This document shows, piece by piece, positions 45,101 through 54,886 of a DNA stretch of 64,000 bases (position 1 is the stretch's first letter; every line of letters begins with the position of its first letter). A program made the position numbers and the translations under genes. The notes beneath the pieces are model-generated. The model saw only the letters and a list, made by a program, of their open reading frames with translations, ran no database searches and had not been told where the DNA came from. Origin of the DNA: Amoebophrya sp. A120 (Eukaryota > Sar > Dinophyceae > Syndiniales > Amoebophryaceae); assembly GCA_905178155.1 (NCBI GenBank), contig CAJINV010000002.1, positions 5,017,709 through 5,081,708 of the forward strand, written 5' to 3'.

Positions 45101-47320
45101 CGCGTTAGTGTCTTCCATCATCATGGGCAATAAAAACGTTCAACACAACTACAACACAAATCAGGACAACGACGACGCAACAAGTGGCGCAACACCATTC
45201 TCCGTTCCCTTTCCCCCGCCCGCCGGCGAAAGGCCTTCGCGTCGTCCGGGGACTGCGTGCGCGGCCTACGGCGGGAATAGTTCAAGACAGGTCAGGTTGA
45301 GTCGGATGTTCGACGTGGACAGCAATCCGATTATTTGTCCGGGTAGTAGTCCCGGTAGTGGTTCAGGCGGTATTAATATCGGTGAGAATTATAGGAACCA
45401 GGATGAGCGAGATCGTCCAAGAGGCAACATATTACAGCAGCAGCGGCCGCAAACCGCGGACGGTGCTTGTTATACTAACCGCAAGAGGACGCAGCAGGTT
45501 TTGCACAACGTGTACAACATTGCGAAGCCGCCTGTGATGAGGGAAGCAGGCGAGTCAATAAACTACGGTGGAATGGTCTCTCCTTTTTCATCCACTGCGC
45601 ATACGGAGAGTCGGCCCGTGCAGCAGCCAGTGCAGCGTGATGTTGGATTTTTACAAGCCGCTCATCAACTAGAACCTGTGCTCGGGGAGCGACGTGGAGA
45701 AGAAAAAGAAGAAGAAGAACCAGCGGTAATAAATGTGATCCCAGGCGGAGGCCAACAACACGAACTCGCGGAAGTGACGTTTTTCGACAACGTCTCCTCA
45801 ACCACCGCAACTGCTGTACGTGTGTCGAAGTCTCGCATTTACCCGGCGAAGATTTACGGAGAGAGGGTCATGGAGAAAAGAATCGCGGAAAGAGCAAACA
45901 GCAACACAGACGGGCGGGTTTGTAGTCCTTCTCACGCAGCAGAAGTACGAAAAGAGCGGACCACAGGGGAGCAGAACTACGACGCGCATCATGAGGTAGA
46001 AGATCAGGTTGAGCAGTCAGCGACTGCCGGAGTTGTAGTTCCAGTCCACACGACCGCGCAAGCGCTCCTGGCACCAGAAACAGGAGAACCTGAACCACCC
46101 GGCGTGCCTCCACTGTTGATCCAGGAAAAGCTGCAACCCGCAAGGTTAATCCCGCGAATTCCCTTTCCAAAGCCGGTTGTAGACAGCACCACTGCGTGCC
46201 GACACAACCTGATGAATTGCAAATACGATTTCAATGCAAGAATCGCTCCTACTTCGCACAGGAGCAGCAGACCCGGATCCGCAAATGATACCTCCTCCCG
46301 TCGAGCTCTGTCTGCACGCGCGGCCGTCGCGGCTACAGACTCAGAAGTTGTTAATCCTCCGTCCGGTCCGAGTTCTGCCCGTGTGGGCATTCCAACCTCG
46401 GCCCGAAGCGCAACGCCGAGAGCTAGTAGCGGCAGACTGCATGACAACAGAAAAAATGCGCCGGGCATAAAAGTAGCGATGAAAAAGAATCCACCGCCAT
46501 CAACAGCGCATCAGCTTCCCCAGGAAGTAGCCATGCAGCGGGGTGACAAGGTGGCCTCGTCTTCATCGGCACGATATCATCAGCAGCAGCAGCAATTGGA
46601 CTGGCACAACAAGCATCAGCATGAGCCTAAGAGCCGCTTTACTGACCGCCCTGTCCGGACGGCTCAGCGGATCAGGAATTTCGTATCCAAGGAAAAAACT
46701 GTGCTAGTTTGGGTTTCTTGAAGTGACAGCATGACAAATTTAATCTGCATGACAGAGAAGGCCTGTCATGCGGAGGTAGTACATGAAGAACACACACGTG
46801 AAAGGAGGAGCGCATGGCTGCTGGCCAGCACGACAAGTTTACATACTTTATGGCATTGCAGCCTACATACTTGCACAGTTTTTTTCTTGCATATTTTGAG
46901 CAGTTTTTTCAACAGCGAAATCAAAATCTCAACAACCCAGCGGACAAACCGCACACTACTAATACGAGCCCCCATTATCCAGCGCCAAACCCCGTCGCCT
47001 GCATCCGAGCGCCGGCATCTTCCGTTGACGTGGCAAATAACAGAAAACACGGGATGAAATTACCGGTCGAGGAGCACCGGGCCGCGAGGCTCGCGGGAAG
47101 GAAGTTTGTGGCTGGAGTCGCATCGAACTACCACCCCAGTAATCCGCAATCGCAAATACCAAGCCGCGTGCCCTCGAAAAAGAACCACCGGGTACAGGTG
47201 CACAACCAAAAACTGCATCGAGAACTGATGGCGCGCCGTGAGGCGATGCAAAATGGCGAGCGGCCGCCGAGCACGGCGTTCGTGCAGTTTCCGCATTCTC
47301 CGCAGTTTGGGGGCAATTAG
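42111..47320 (+). CDS. Large disordered protein with DIEGASP and RPxTA repeats, possibly ciliary
   Basis: Exons 42111-43072, 43290-43357, 43701-43976, 44065-44239, 44480-46683 and 46899-47320 give 1368 aa. Introns: GT-AG at 43073-43289 and 43977-44064 (the latter with a weak GTCGTG donor), introner elements at 43358, 44240 and 46684. Two copies of a motif, THDIEGASPFPRPRPQW and NDDIEGASPRPWSSD, and many RP(Q/A/G/R)(T/S)A units (RPQTAFT, RPATADGR, RPGTACA, RPQTADGA, RPGSAND) punctuate low-complexity sequence. DI(E/D)GA-type motifs occur in several protist axonemal and basal-body proteins, so a cytoskeletal role is possible but unproven. The C-terminus (EEHRAARLAGRKFVAG ... VHNQKLHRELMARREAMQ) is basic and helical. 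Confidence 0.65.
43358..43695. mobile_element. Introner element, family L
   Basis: 338 bp; ends TATTACAATAAAAAATGCCC and GCATTTTTCACTGTAATA. TSD CCCGG at 43353-43357 and 43696-43700. Excision gives ERPPV/GIVLSGM. Sister at 53519-53833. Confidence 0.93.
44240..44474. mobile_element. Introner element, family F
   Basis: 235 bp; ends TATGGCGTTCTCAAACGTTA and AACGTTTGAGAGCTCCATA. TSD AAAGA at 44235-44239 and 44475-44479. Excision gives VKK/EKREEFRD. Confidence 0.94.
46684..46893. mobile_element. Introner element, family I
   Basis: 210 bp; left TATCCAAGGAAAAAACTGTG, right CACAGTTTTTTTCTTGCATA. TSD TTTCG/TTTTG at 46679-46683 and 46894-46898. Excision gives RIRN/FEQFFQQ. Confidence 0.92.
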
Positions 47321-48484
47321 GGATAGAAAGGGGTAGAAATAGACGATGTGCTCGAACGTCAAAGTTACTTGACTTCCGTTTTGATTTATCTTTGCTTCGT
47401 GGTACCATCGCAAAATGCTTTTATTTCCTGGGCCTCTCAATAATTAAAATTAATGATTGACACAAAAATCATCTGTACAATGGTTTATCAAAAGTGTTTT
47501 AAGAATTTGCAAAGAGGGAGTAGATCCGGATCCCTCCGTGCAATTATAACACGCCGAACAATGTTAACTGTAGAATAGTACTAGGAGGCGCAAGGGTAGT
47601 TGTATGGATGTCCTTACGAACGGTATCTGATAGAATTGATTTCCGCTTGATGAACCATTTTGCTGAACCTATGTTGTGTACAATGTCAATGACAATGATC
47701 CAAACAAGTAGGCTCGAAATTCTAATAAAATACGAATCCAAAGAACGAGAGTACCGGCTGCACGTGCTGGAAATGTTCCTTCGGATTGTCAGCAAGATCT
47801 TTTCATCGCATGAGAGATTGTTCGTCATACCAGATGATAAGTATGTACAGCCATTCTGAATGAAGGAGAGAGTTTTCTGTTCCTGTTCCGTGCTGTTACA
47901 CGATCCAAGATCCTTGATAGGAAAAGTTCTGTCGAATTTTATGCCCTACAGAGTCGCTATTCTCGCTTTTTTCTCATGCGATTGTAGCGCTAGTAGTGCA
48001 AAAAGCATATTGTCGCGTTTTACGCGCCACAACTTTATTCTTGTAAAGGTTGCGGCGTGATTGCCGCGGCAGACAGTTTTTATTTTGGTGTAGGAACGAT
48101 CATGATCAAGATCAACTGGAATCATAACCAACGAAGTGAAAATAATGATCATTCCGCAAAGATCTTGATGTCGCATTTTGCGCAGATGAGGCGAAAGTAC
48201 TGGCGGCCAAAAGTAGTGATGTTTTGCGCTTTTTAATTTCGTAGCTTGTTTTCTGTGAAGATACATGAAAAACTGTAATCCATATATACAGTGAGGTTGA
48301 TCTTCGCTTGAAATAGAAGTCACCTAGATTTCACGAAACCAAGGTTGGCGGCCACGAAGGAATACTTATTCACATACGATACTAGCGACAGAAATACGCA
48401 TATTTCACTATAAAGAAGTTTCTTTTCAATCACACTTGTGTACCACAGCAGTACTCGTACTAGTTCCATCCGAGAAAAGAAGAA
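47321..48484. other. Intergenic, AT-rich, no gene seen
   Basis: About 1.16 kb between the repeat-protein gene and the Sm-G gene. Short frames only, including one near 47608-47859 without motif support. No introner element. Confidence 0.45.
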
Positions 48485-48850
48485 ATGTCGACCGCAAAAG
48501 CCCCGGGTGGCGCAGATTTGCGCAAATTCATGGAGAAGCGACTGGACATGCATCTGAATGGGAACCGGCACGTCGTGGGCATCCTGAGAGGGTAGAGTTC
48601 TTGTTTATTCATTGTGAGGTTGATAAGTTTGCATCTTACGACGTGCAGCAGAGAATCGTCCTGTAGTACCCCACCGTTATGATTTACTTTGCAACACGAA
48701 TATGAAAAACCCAGGTACGACACTTTCATGAACATTGTCCTGGACAATGCAGTGGAAATCCGATCTCCGACGGAGAAATACGAAATCGGCATGGTGGTAA
48801 TTCGCGGCTCAAGTATCACAATGTGGGAGTGCTTGGACAGGGTGAAGTAG
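48485..48850 (+). CDS. SNRPG: Small nuclear ribonucleoprotein Sm-G
   Basis: Two exons, 48485-48591 and 48715-48850, around a canonical 123-nt GT-AG intron (GTAGAG...CCCAG) encode 80 aa, the usual Sm-G size. Sm motif 1 is seen in [20 protein letters not shown] and [18 protein letters not shown]; Sm motif 2 as [11 protein letters not shown]. The protein belongs to the heptameric Sm ring on U1, U2, U4 and U5 snRNAs in the nucleus. It is one of the shortest genes here and carries no introner element, although its product works in the machine that would have to remove them. Confident identification. Confidence 0.95.
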
Positions 48851-49400
48851 TCACAATGTAGGACTGGAGTGGGTGGACAGTGAAGAAGAGAACTAATGCT
48901 GTACCTACAACAACGTAGTTTCACACCACGGAGGATGGGCGGGGACTCGGATTCTATACCAAGTAAAAACGACACGACTACTTTACCAGAGAATACAGGA
49001 GCATCTGTTGATTCGTCAGCCTCTCGGCGGGCAGAGATGATGGAGCATTTTACTTCTTGCTCGAAAAACAAAAATTCAGGGATTGCGACAGTGCATCACA
49101 CTTGAGCTGGATGAAGATGAAGATGAAGCACTATTTTGAATAGTTCTGAGGCCCAAGGAACAACGAAGTTTGCTGCTCTTGTAGCAGAAGCAGATGATCA
49201 CGCAGACCACATGTAGATGCTATCTTTCTGAAGAGAATTTTTTGAAATACAGCGCAAGACGAGAGTGGTAAGGCGGAAAAAGCAACTGTTTCGCTTGGCA
49301 TCCGTGTCGAGTTTTCGGATGATATATGCGTGTTCTCCTGTTGGTTAGGAAGCTTGGAAGGATGAGGCTTGGCTGCTGGGCGCTAATATTTTTTCATGGA
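48851..49400. other. Intergenic, no gene seen
   Basis: 3' flank of the Sm-G gene. An antisense frame (48460-49071) overlaps Sm-G and is a shadow. Nothing else recognised before the GC-rich island starts. Confidence 0.45.
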
Positions 49401-51900
49401 GTACTAGGCGGGAGTTAGAAGATGCGGTCGCAGAATTCCGCCGAGGGATAAGAGCGGAGCAAGCAGCTCCGCCGCCTCGCCCCAGGAATTCCGGCGAGGT
49501 GGATAAGGCACCCAAGGACGAAAGCCGCCGCCTTTGCATGTGCGCGCTGACTGCTCCCGGGCGCTCGCTGGCGCTTTGGCCAAATGCGGGCGCACCGGAG
49601 CCGGCCGCGCTGCCCCTTGCGCGTGCTGGGCGGGGCCTCCGGCCGCTGCGTGTGTGGCTGTGGGGCACTGCCGGCAAAAGAAGCCGCGGGCCGCGAGCAG
49701 GAAGCCTGCGGCGGGGGCTTTTCAGGTCGACAAGCTCGCCGGCGTCGAGCGCCGCGCCCTTATACCGCCAGACGCCCAGCAAGCCCGTCAATTTCCGCCG
49801 TCGCGCCACCCTTTCCCGCGCCCCCGCGAGCAGGGCCCTTGGCGTGGTTTCATCGGTGCAGCGCACAGGGCCCGGAGCAAAGGGCCCCAGCGGAAAAGGG
49901 CCCCGCGCTGCGCCGTCGGCCTTCCTTTGTAGGACCCTGGCCATCCGTAAGGCGCACTCGAAATGAGCCGGGCCGCTGCTTTTGCTTCGGTGCCAGCGTT
50001 CGGCGTGCTGCGTGATTTGAATCGGCTGGCAGGCAAGATCAAGAGGCGGCCCGCGCGCGTTTTACCGCCGCCGTTCTATGCCCGCGCTGATCAGGCCGGC
50101 AGGCGATCACGCCGCCGGCCCGAGGAATCTATCAGGCCCGGCCCGGGGAGAGGAAGGGCGTTTGCTCCATAATGCAGGCCGGAAATGTGTACAGAAGGCC
50201 GCTGACGATTTTAAGCGCACCAAGGGCCACGGGATAGCGAGGCGCGCGCCCTTCCCTGCTGTGGTGGACATGATGCGCGCAGGCAGAATGGGGGAGGCGC
50301 TCCAGCTGCCCGCGGCGATCAAGCGGGAAAAGTGGAGCAGCCACGCCCAAAGTTACAAGCTGGATAGAGAGCAGACCTGCCGGCTGGGCTCCGCGCACTT
50401 CGAAACAAAGGGCGGGCGTTGGCAGACGAACGCGCCAAAGCCCTACGCGCATGCCTATCCCGCGCTTCGGCTCCGGCCCCCCCCCCTACACGCTCCAAGA
50501 AAAAGCAGAAGGGTTCGCGGCGTGCTACGAAGCCAGGGGGCGCGACAATGAAGAGAAAAAGCCCGGCGGGCCGGAGGCCTAATGCAGCCGGCAAACCCTC
50601 TCCGATGATCACGGAATTCCCGGCAAGACAATTCTGGCAAGGGGAACAAAGGCTGGAAGTAGTACAAGAGAAGGGCGACCTGTGCCGGCTTGGAAAGCAG
50701 TCCGCTGCTGGCGCGTCTGGGGTGGCGGTAGTACTGGGAGGACAGAAGACCGGGACGGCCGCGATCGAGCTCGCCGCAAAACTCTCTGACTTTTTGAACA
50801 AGCAGGCGACTTTTATCGCTTAGGATGGTGGCGAGTTGGACGGGCTGGCCGATCGCGTCCGTACTGTTTGCAAAATGGGAGCGAAAGGCATGGGCAAGGA
50901 GATGGAAGCCTGGCGCGAAGAGGTGGGCCGCTTCGCGTTTGGTCCCCCCAGCGCGAGCGCGACCGGCTCGGGGACTTCCTGGCGCAATTTGGGGGAAGGC
51001 TTTCCCTCTCCCCGGCCCGGAGGAAAAAAAAAGCGGCCCGATCCGCTGATGGCGGGCCCGGCGCGACAGCAAAGGGCCGCCGCGCTGGGGACGGCTCGCG
51101 GCACTCCGGGCGTGCCGGCGTTGCAGCCTTCGGCGCAGCAGCTTCGCCTCCAAGCGGACCGGGCCGGCTTCGTGATCAAAAAGAGAAAACGAAGAAAAGG
51201 AAAAAGGAGCGCCACTGCCACGCGCAGTAGATGCGCTCTCTATAGTTTGTTTCTGACTCGTTGCAGCTGCCCGCCTCTATTTGGGAAGACGTTTGCGCTT
51301 TGCCGGGGACTTTGCCTCGGTGGGAGAAGTAGACGCGTAGAAGAGTAGGGGCGTCTTGAGAGGCAGCCGACGCGCTCGGCGTGAAGCGCCTGCCTCGGGG
51401 CGTGCGAACACAGTGCGGGAATCCGCGAAAGCCCGAAGACGTCACGCGCCCCCGACGGGAACGGCAAGAAGGGCAAGCGGGCCCGCGTTATCCCGCTGCA
51501 CTTCAGGCCGGCGGGCGATGCCCATGCGGGTTCAGCAGGTTGGAGGAATATTGCGAGGCCCGCCGATTTTTTAGACAGGCAGGCGCCCGCCCGGCAGAGC
51601 CTCGGGAACTTGGCTAGGCGGTCGCGGCTTTTCCCGGCTGTGCCCGGCGCGAAACTTAGCCGGGCCCCGCCGGCATGCATTTTCCCCGGCCCGCGGGGCC
51701 GCCCCGTGCGCCGGTCAGTAAGCCAGGGCACCGGCGCAGCGCGCGGGCCAAGGGCCCGGGCCGCCGGCGCTACCCCCGCGCCCCGGCGCGCGGGGATGGC
51801 GGCAGCCGGGGCCCCGCTGCCCGTTTGGTGTCGGCGATGCGCCGGCATCGATCGCTTTCCCAAGTAGGCCTTGGCCCATAGAGGCACACAGCCGCAGGAT
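49400..51900. other. GC-rich island 3
   Basis: About 2.5 kb of GC-rich DNA upstream of the TatD gene, sharply bounded by AT-richer sequence. Many overlapping frames (for example 50455-51153 minus, 49499-49966 plus) are open on both strands and read as Arg/Ala/Pro/Gly-rich noise. There is no conserved motif, ribosomal RNA or transposase that I can see. Confidence 0.6.
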
Positions 51901-52333
51901 TAAGCTTTCTTTTCTGCTGAAGTGTAGCGCGTGAAGCTGGTACAGGCTGCAGGCGCAAGACTATTTTCGTCAGCGCTGTTGATCAAAGAAAAGCATGCGA
52001 CCGCCCAGACAAACGGTCCATCTGGTGTTGGTGTTCTCTGATCATGGACCAAGCCTTGACGTTCCAGAAATTGGATCAAGTGCCCATCAGTGCGATCTTT
52101 GTAAATGGAATCCTATTCGTGCCTCCGTTCTTGACAGTAACTTGCTCGGTACCCACCCGGAGCCGCTTCAAAAACTTCTGCGTCCATACTCATTCGGCAG
52201 AGCCAGCAATCTGTTATTTCATTTCTCATCTTTCCTCGTTTTTACTTCTCTCCCGACTGCTCCTTCTACCTAGACTGTTAATACCAGCACTACACCGATA
52301 GTAAGTACGCTAGTTGTGCTTCTTCTCGCCAGA
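51901..52333. other. 5' flank of the TatD gene
   Basis: Sequence of normal composition between GC-rich island 3 and the TatD start codon. Short frames only; pyrimidine-rich patch near 52220-52265. Confidence 0.4.
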
Positions 52334-54251
52334 ATGATCGACATCGCGTTCAATATCACGGACGAGGCGTTTCACGGTCGCGGCAAGTACGACCCGGATC
52401 TGGATCTAGTTATCCAGCGGGCGGTCGAGGCGGATGTGGAAGCCTTCGTGATATGCGGGGGCAACAACGAGGACTGCAAGAAGTCGTTGGAAATTTGTGC
52501 CCAGTACGACCCGATTATTGGAACAACAAATGAAGCTGCAAATGGGTGTGCGCCGGACGAAAGCCCGAACGGCACAGAAATTTTACCTTCATCGAGGAGG
52601 AAAAATCTGAAACTGTTCCAAACTATCGGGATCCACCCGACCCGGTGCAGCGACTTCGACCCGGAGGTGCATTTGGCAGAGTTGCGGCAACTGATCGAGC
52701 AGAACCGGGAGCGCGTGGTCGCCTGGGGGGAGTTCGGCCTGGACTACGACCGGCTGCACTTTTGCGACAAGGAAAAGCAGCAATTTGGGTTTAGAATGCA
52801 GGTCAGATGCGCTTTGAGCATGACACCAGAGAAGTTTTTCCCGCCAGTAGCCTCTTCCCAGAACAAGGAGGCGGACCACGATCAGAAGACTATAATAAAC
52901 TCAGGCGAGGACCACGCGTATGCTGATGATCATTATCTCCCCATACCTTTTTACCTCCATTGCCGAGGGGAGGGTTGCTGGCCCGACCTTGTGGAGATTC
53001 TTGAAGAGGAGAAAAAAGTCTTCGCCAAGGAGAGAACCACGACGATCAATAAAGCGCTCGAAGATAGTACTAGTGGAGGCACATCAACAACATCATGCAC
53101 AGCACCAGACTCGATCTCACCTTCTCCATTGGTAACGCTCACCGGCGTGGTCCACTCGTTCACGGGGTCCCTCGCGGAAATGCGGGAGATTGTCGATTCC
53201 GGTTTCGTATGCATTGCAAATATGTCTGGGTCTGGAAAGATGCGAACTTGTGATGCGCACTTCACATCACACAAAAATCTGTCATGCATGGAAGCCAAAA
53301 GTTCCACCGTTCTGGCCACCGAAAGAAGGGCCTTGTCATGCGGATTACGCATTGAGAGACCTTCTCAAAACCTGTGATCCTAGGCCGTGCATGGTAGTTC
53401 TTCTGGGTGATGCCGAAGGTGCATCACAAACCGCTGCATCCTTCCTGACCCAGACATTTTTGCGTTTGATATTTCGAAATCGGCATCAACGGGTGCTCCC
53501 TGAAGACGGAAGATAATTTATTACAATGAAAAATAATGCCCCCACTCCCGAACTTGGGAGCATTTGTATTGCAAACCTATCCAAATGAAACATTCGCTCT
53601 CTTGCATCTATCAGCATCACAGGTTTCCAATCGTGAATAGCAAAAATTTGTATTGCAAAAGACCCCAGCAAGAGCGGCGCTTGTCATGCAAGCAATGCGA
53701 TACACCTACACGCCTAGACTGTGCATCAGAAAGATTCATATTCCTTTCATGCATGACAAAAATTTTTCATTTGGAAAGTTCGCATCACAAACTTCTGCAA
53801 TTTCATGGGTGGGGGGCACTTTTCACGGTAATAGAATTGCGCGGTTGTCAAGGAGATCCCCCTGCAGAAGCTACACCTGGAAACGGACTGCCCCTACTGC
53901 GACATCCGCCCGACACACTTTTCGCACCAGTTTTTGCAGAAGTTGATGAGTACTAGCAGCAAAAGTACGTCTAAATCTTCACAACCAGGAAGAACTGCAG
54001 GTCCTACGAACGAGCAAGAAATAGTTTTGGCAGGCGAGAAAGAAGATGAAAATTTGACGAAAGCGCGGCAAGTTTTGGAGTCTTTTCCAGTCTCGAAAAA
54101 GAAACTGGAACGCGGCATGATGCTCAAGTCCAGAAATGAGCCGTGCCGGATGATCGAAGTTGCCGAGGTCATCGCCGGGCTGAAGGGAATATCATCGCGA
54201 AATGTCGTAGAACAGTGCACAAAAAATTCAAAGCGACTCTTCAGAATTTGA
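52334..54251 (+). CDS. TATDN1: TatD-family deoxyribonuclease (TATDN1 type)
   Basis: Exons 52334-53207, 53477-53518 (42 nt) and 53839-54251 total 1329 nt, 442 aa, split by two introner elements. Start at MIDIAFNITDEAFHGRGKYD, the TATDN1-type N-terminus. Further family motifs in order: IGIHPTRCSDF, AWGEFGLDYDRLHFCDKEKQ with the metal-binding Glu, FYLHCRGEG, GVVHSFTGS, IGINGCSLKTEDN (built only after the first element is removed), LHLETDCPYCDIRPTHFS with the catalytic Asp, and KSRNEPCRMIEVAEVIAG. Predicted metal-dependent 3'-5' exonuclease/endonuclease acting on DNA in repair or apoptosis-like degradation. Longer than the ~300-aa family norm because of two low-complexity inserts (SSQNKEADHDQK and TTTINKALEDSTSGG regions). 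Confidence 0.95.
53208..53471. mobile_element. Introner element, family A
   Basis: 264 bp; left TATGCATTGCAAATATGTCT, right GACATTTTTGCGTTTGATA. TSD TTTCG at 53203-53207 and 53472-53476. Excision gives SGF/EIGINGCSLK, an invariant TatD stretch, which validates the border. Confidence 0.96.
53519..53833. mobile_element. Introner element, family L
   Basis: 315 bp; left TATTACAATGAAAAATAATG, right GCACTTTTCACGGTAATA. TSD TAATT/GAATT at 53514-53518 and 53834-53838. Excision gives TEDN/CAVVKEIPLQ. The exon between it and the previous element is only 42 nt. Confidence 0.93.
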
Positions 54252-54886
54252 CACGTCGATTCAAGATCATGAAAAAGGTATGCTATACCTATATAGGCAC
54301 TCTGAGAAGTAGTTTTTCTTTTTCCACCGCCCTTGATCTTGCGGTGTGGCGACATCTATCATCAGGAACGACAATCGACCATGATAACGCGACACGTTCG
54401 ATGTTCTTGGTGTTTTTTTTTTCATCTTCACCCCGAAGAATGAGAGCATGCTGATCTCGCTATGCGTTCGTAAAGTGATCGAAGAAGGAGTTGATGAGAG
54501 GGGCTTCGAGCGGCTTGAGGAGATGTGTTTTTCTTCGCTCGTCTATGAGATAGAACTACAGATGAGTGCAGTTTTATCGCTTGCATCTTCAAAAGATCTC
54601 TTTCGTTCTGGGGGCCGTTTTCGTTGTCGATTAGCGTGAAGATGATCTCGCGGTGCTTGCCACCGGAGTTTAATACATAGTAGGAGCGCTGTGATGAGTA
54701 CATACTGGTACTAAAAATCGTATCTGAAATTATGTTGAATCGCACCCAACATCGTCACATCTCTGTCGTGACCTCGTAGTTATTTTCGGAACTGACGTGT
54801 TGAATTACTGCCAATCTGTACAAAACCAACCTTAGTTTGTGGTCCGGTACAAGCGATCAGAACGAGTGAAGATTTAGAGCAGCGTC
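54252..54886. other. Intergenic, no gene seen
   Basis: Spacer between the TatD stop and the CFAP61 start. AT-richer, with short frames and no recognised element. Confidence 0.5.

Noticed and set aside
49345-51887. Several 130-230 codon frames in GC-rich island 3
   Set aside because: Same compositional artefact; translations share no conserved pattern and lack plausible start context.
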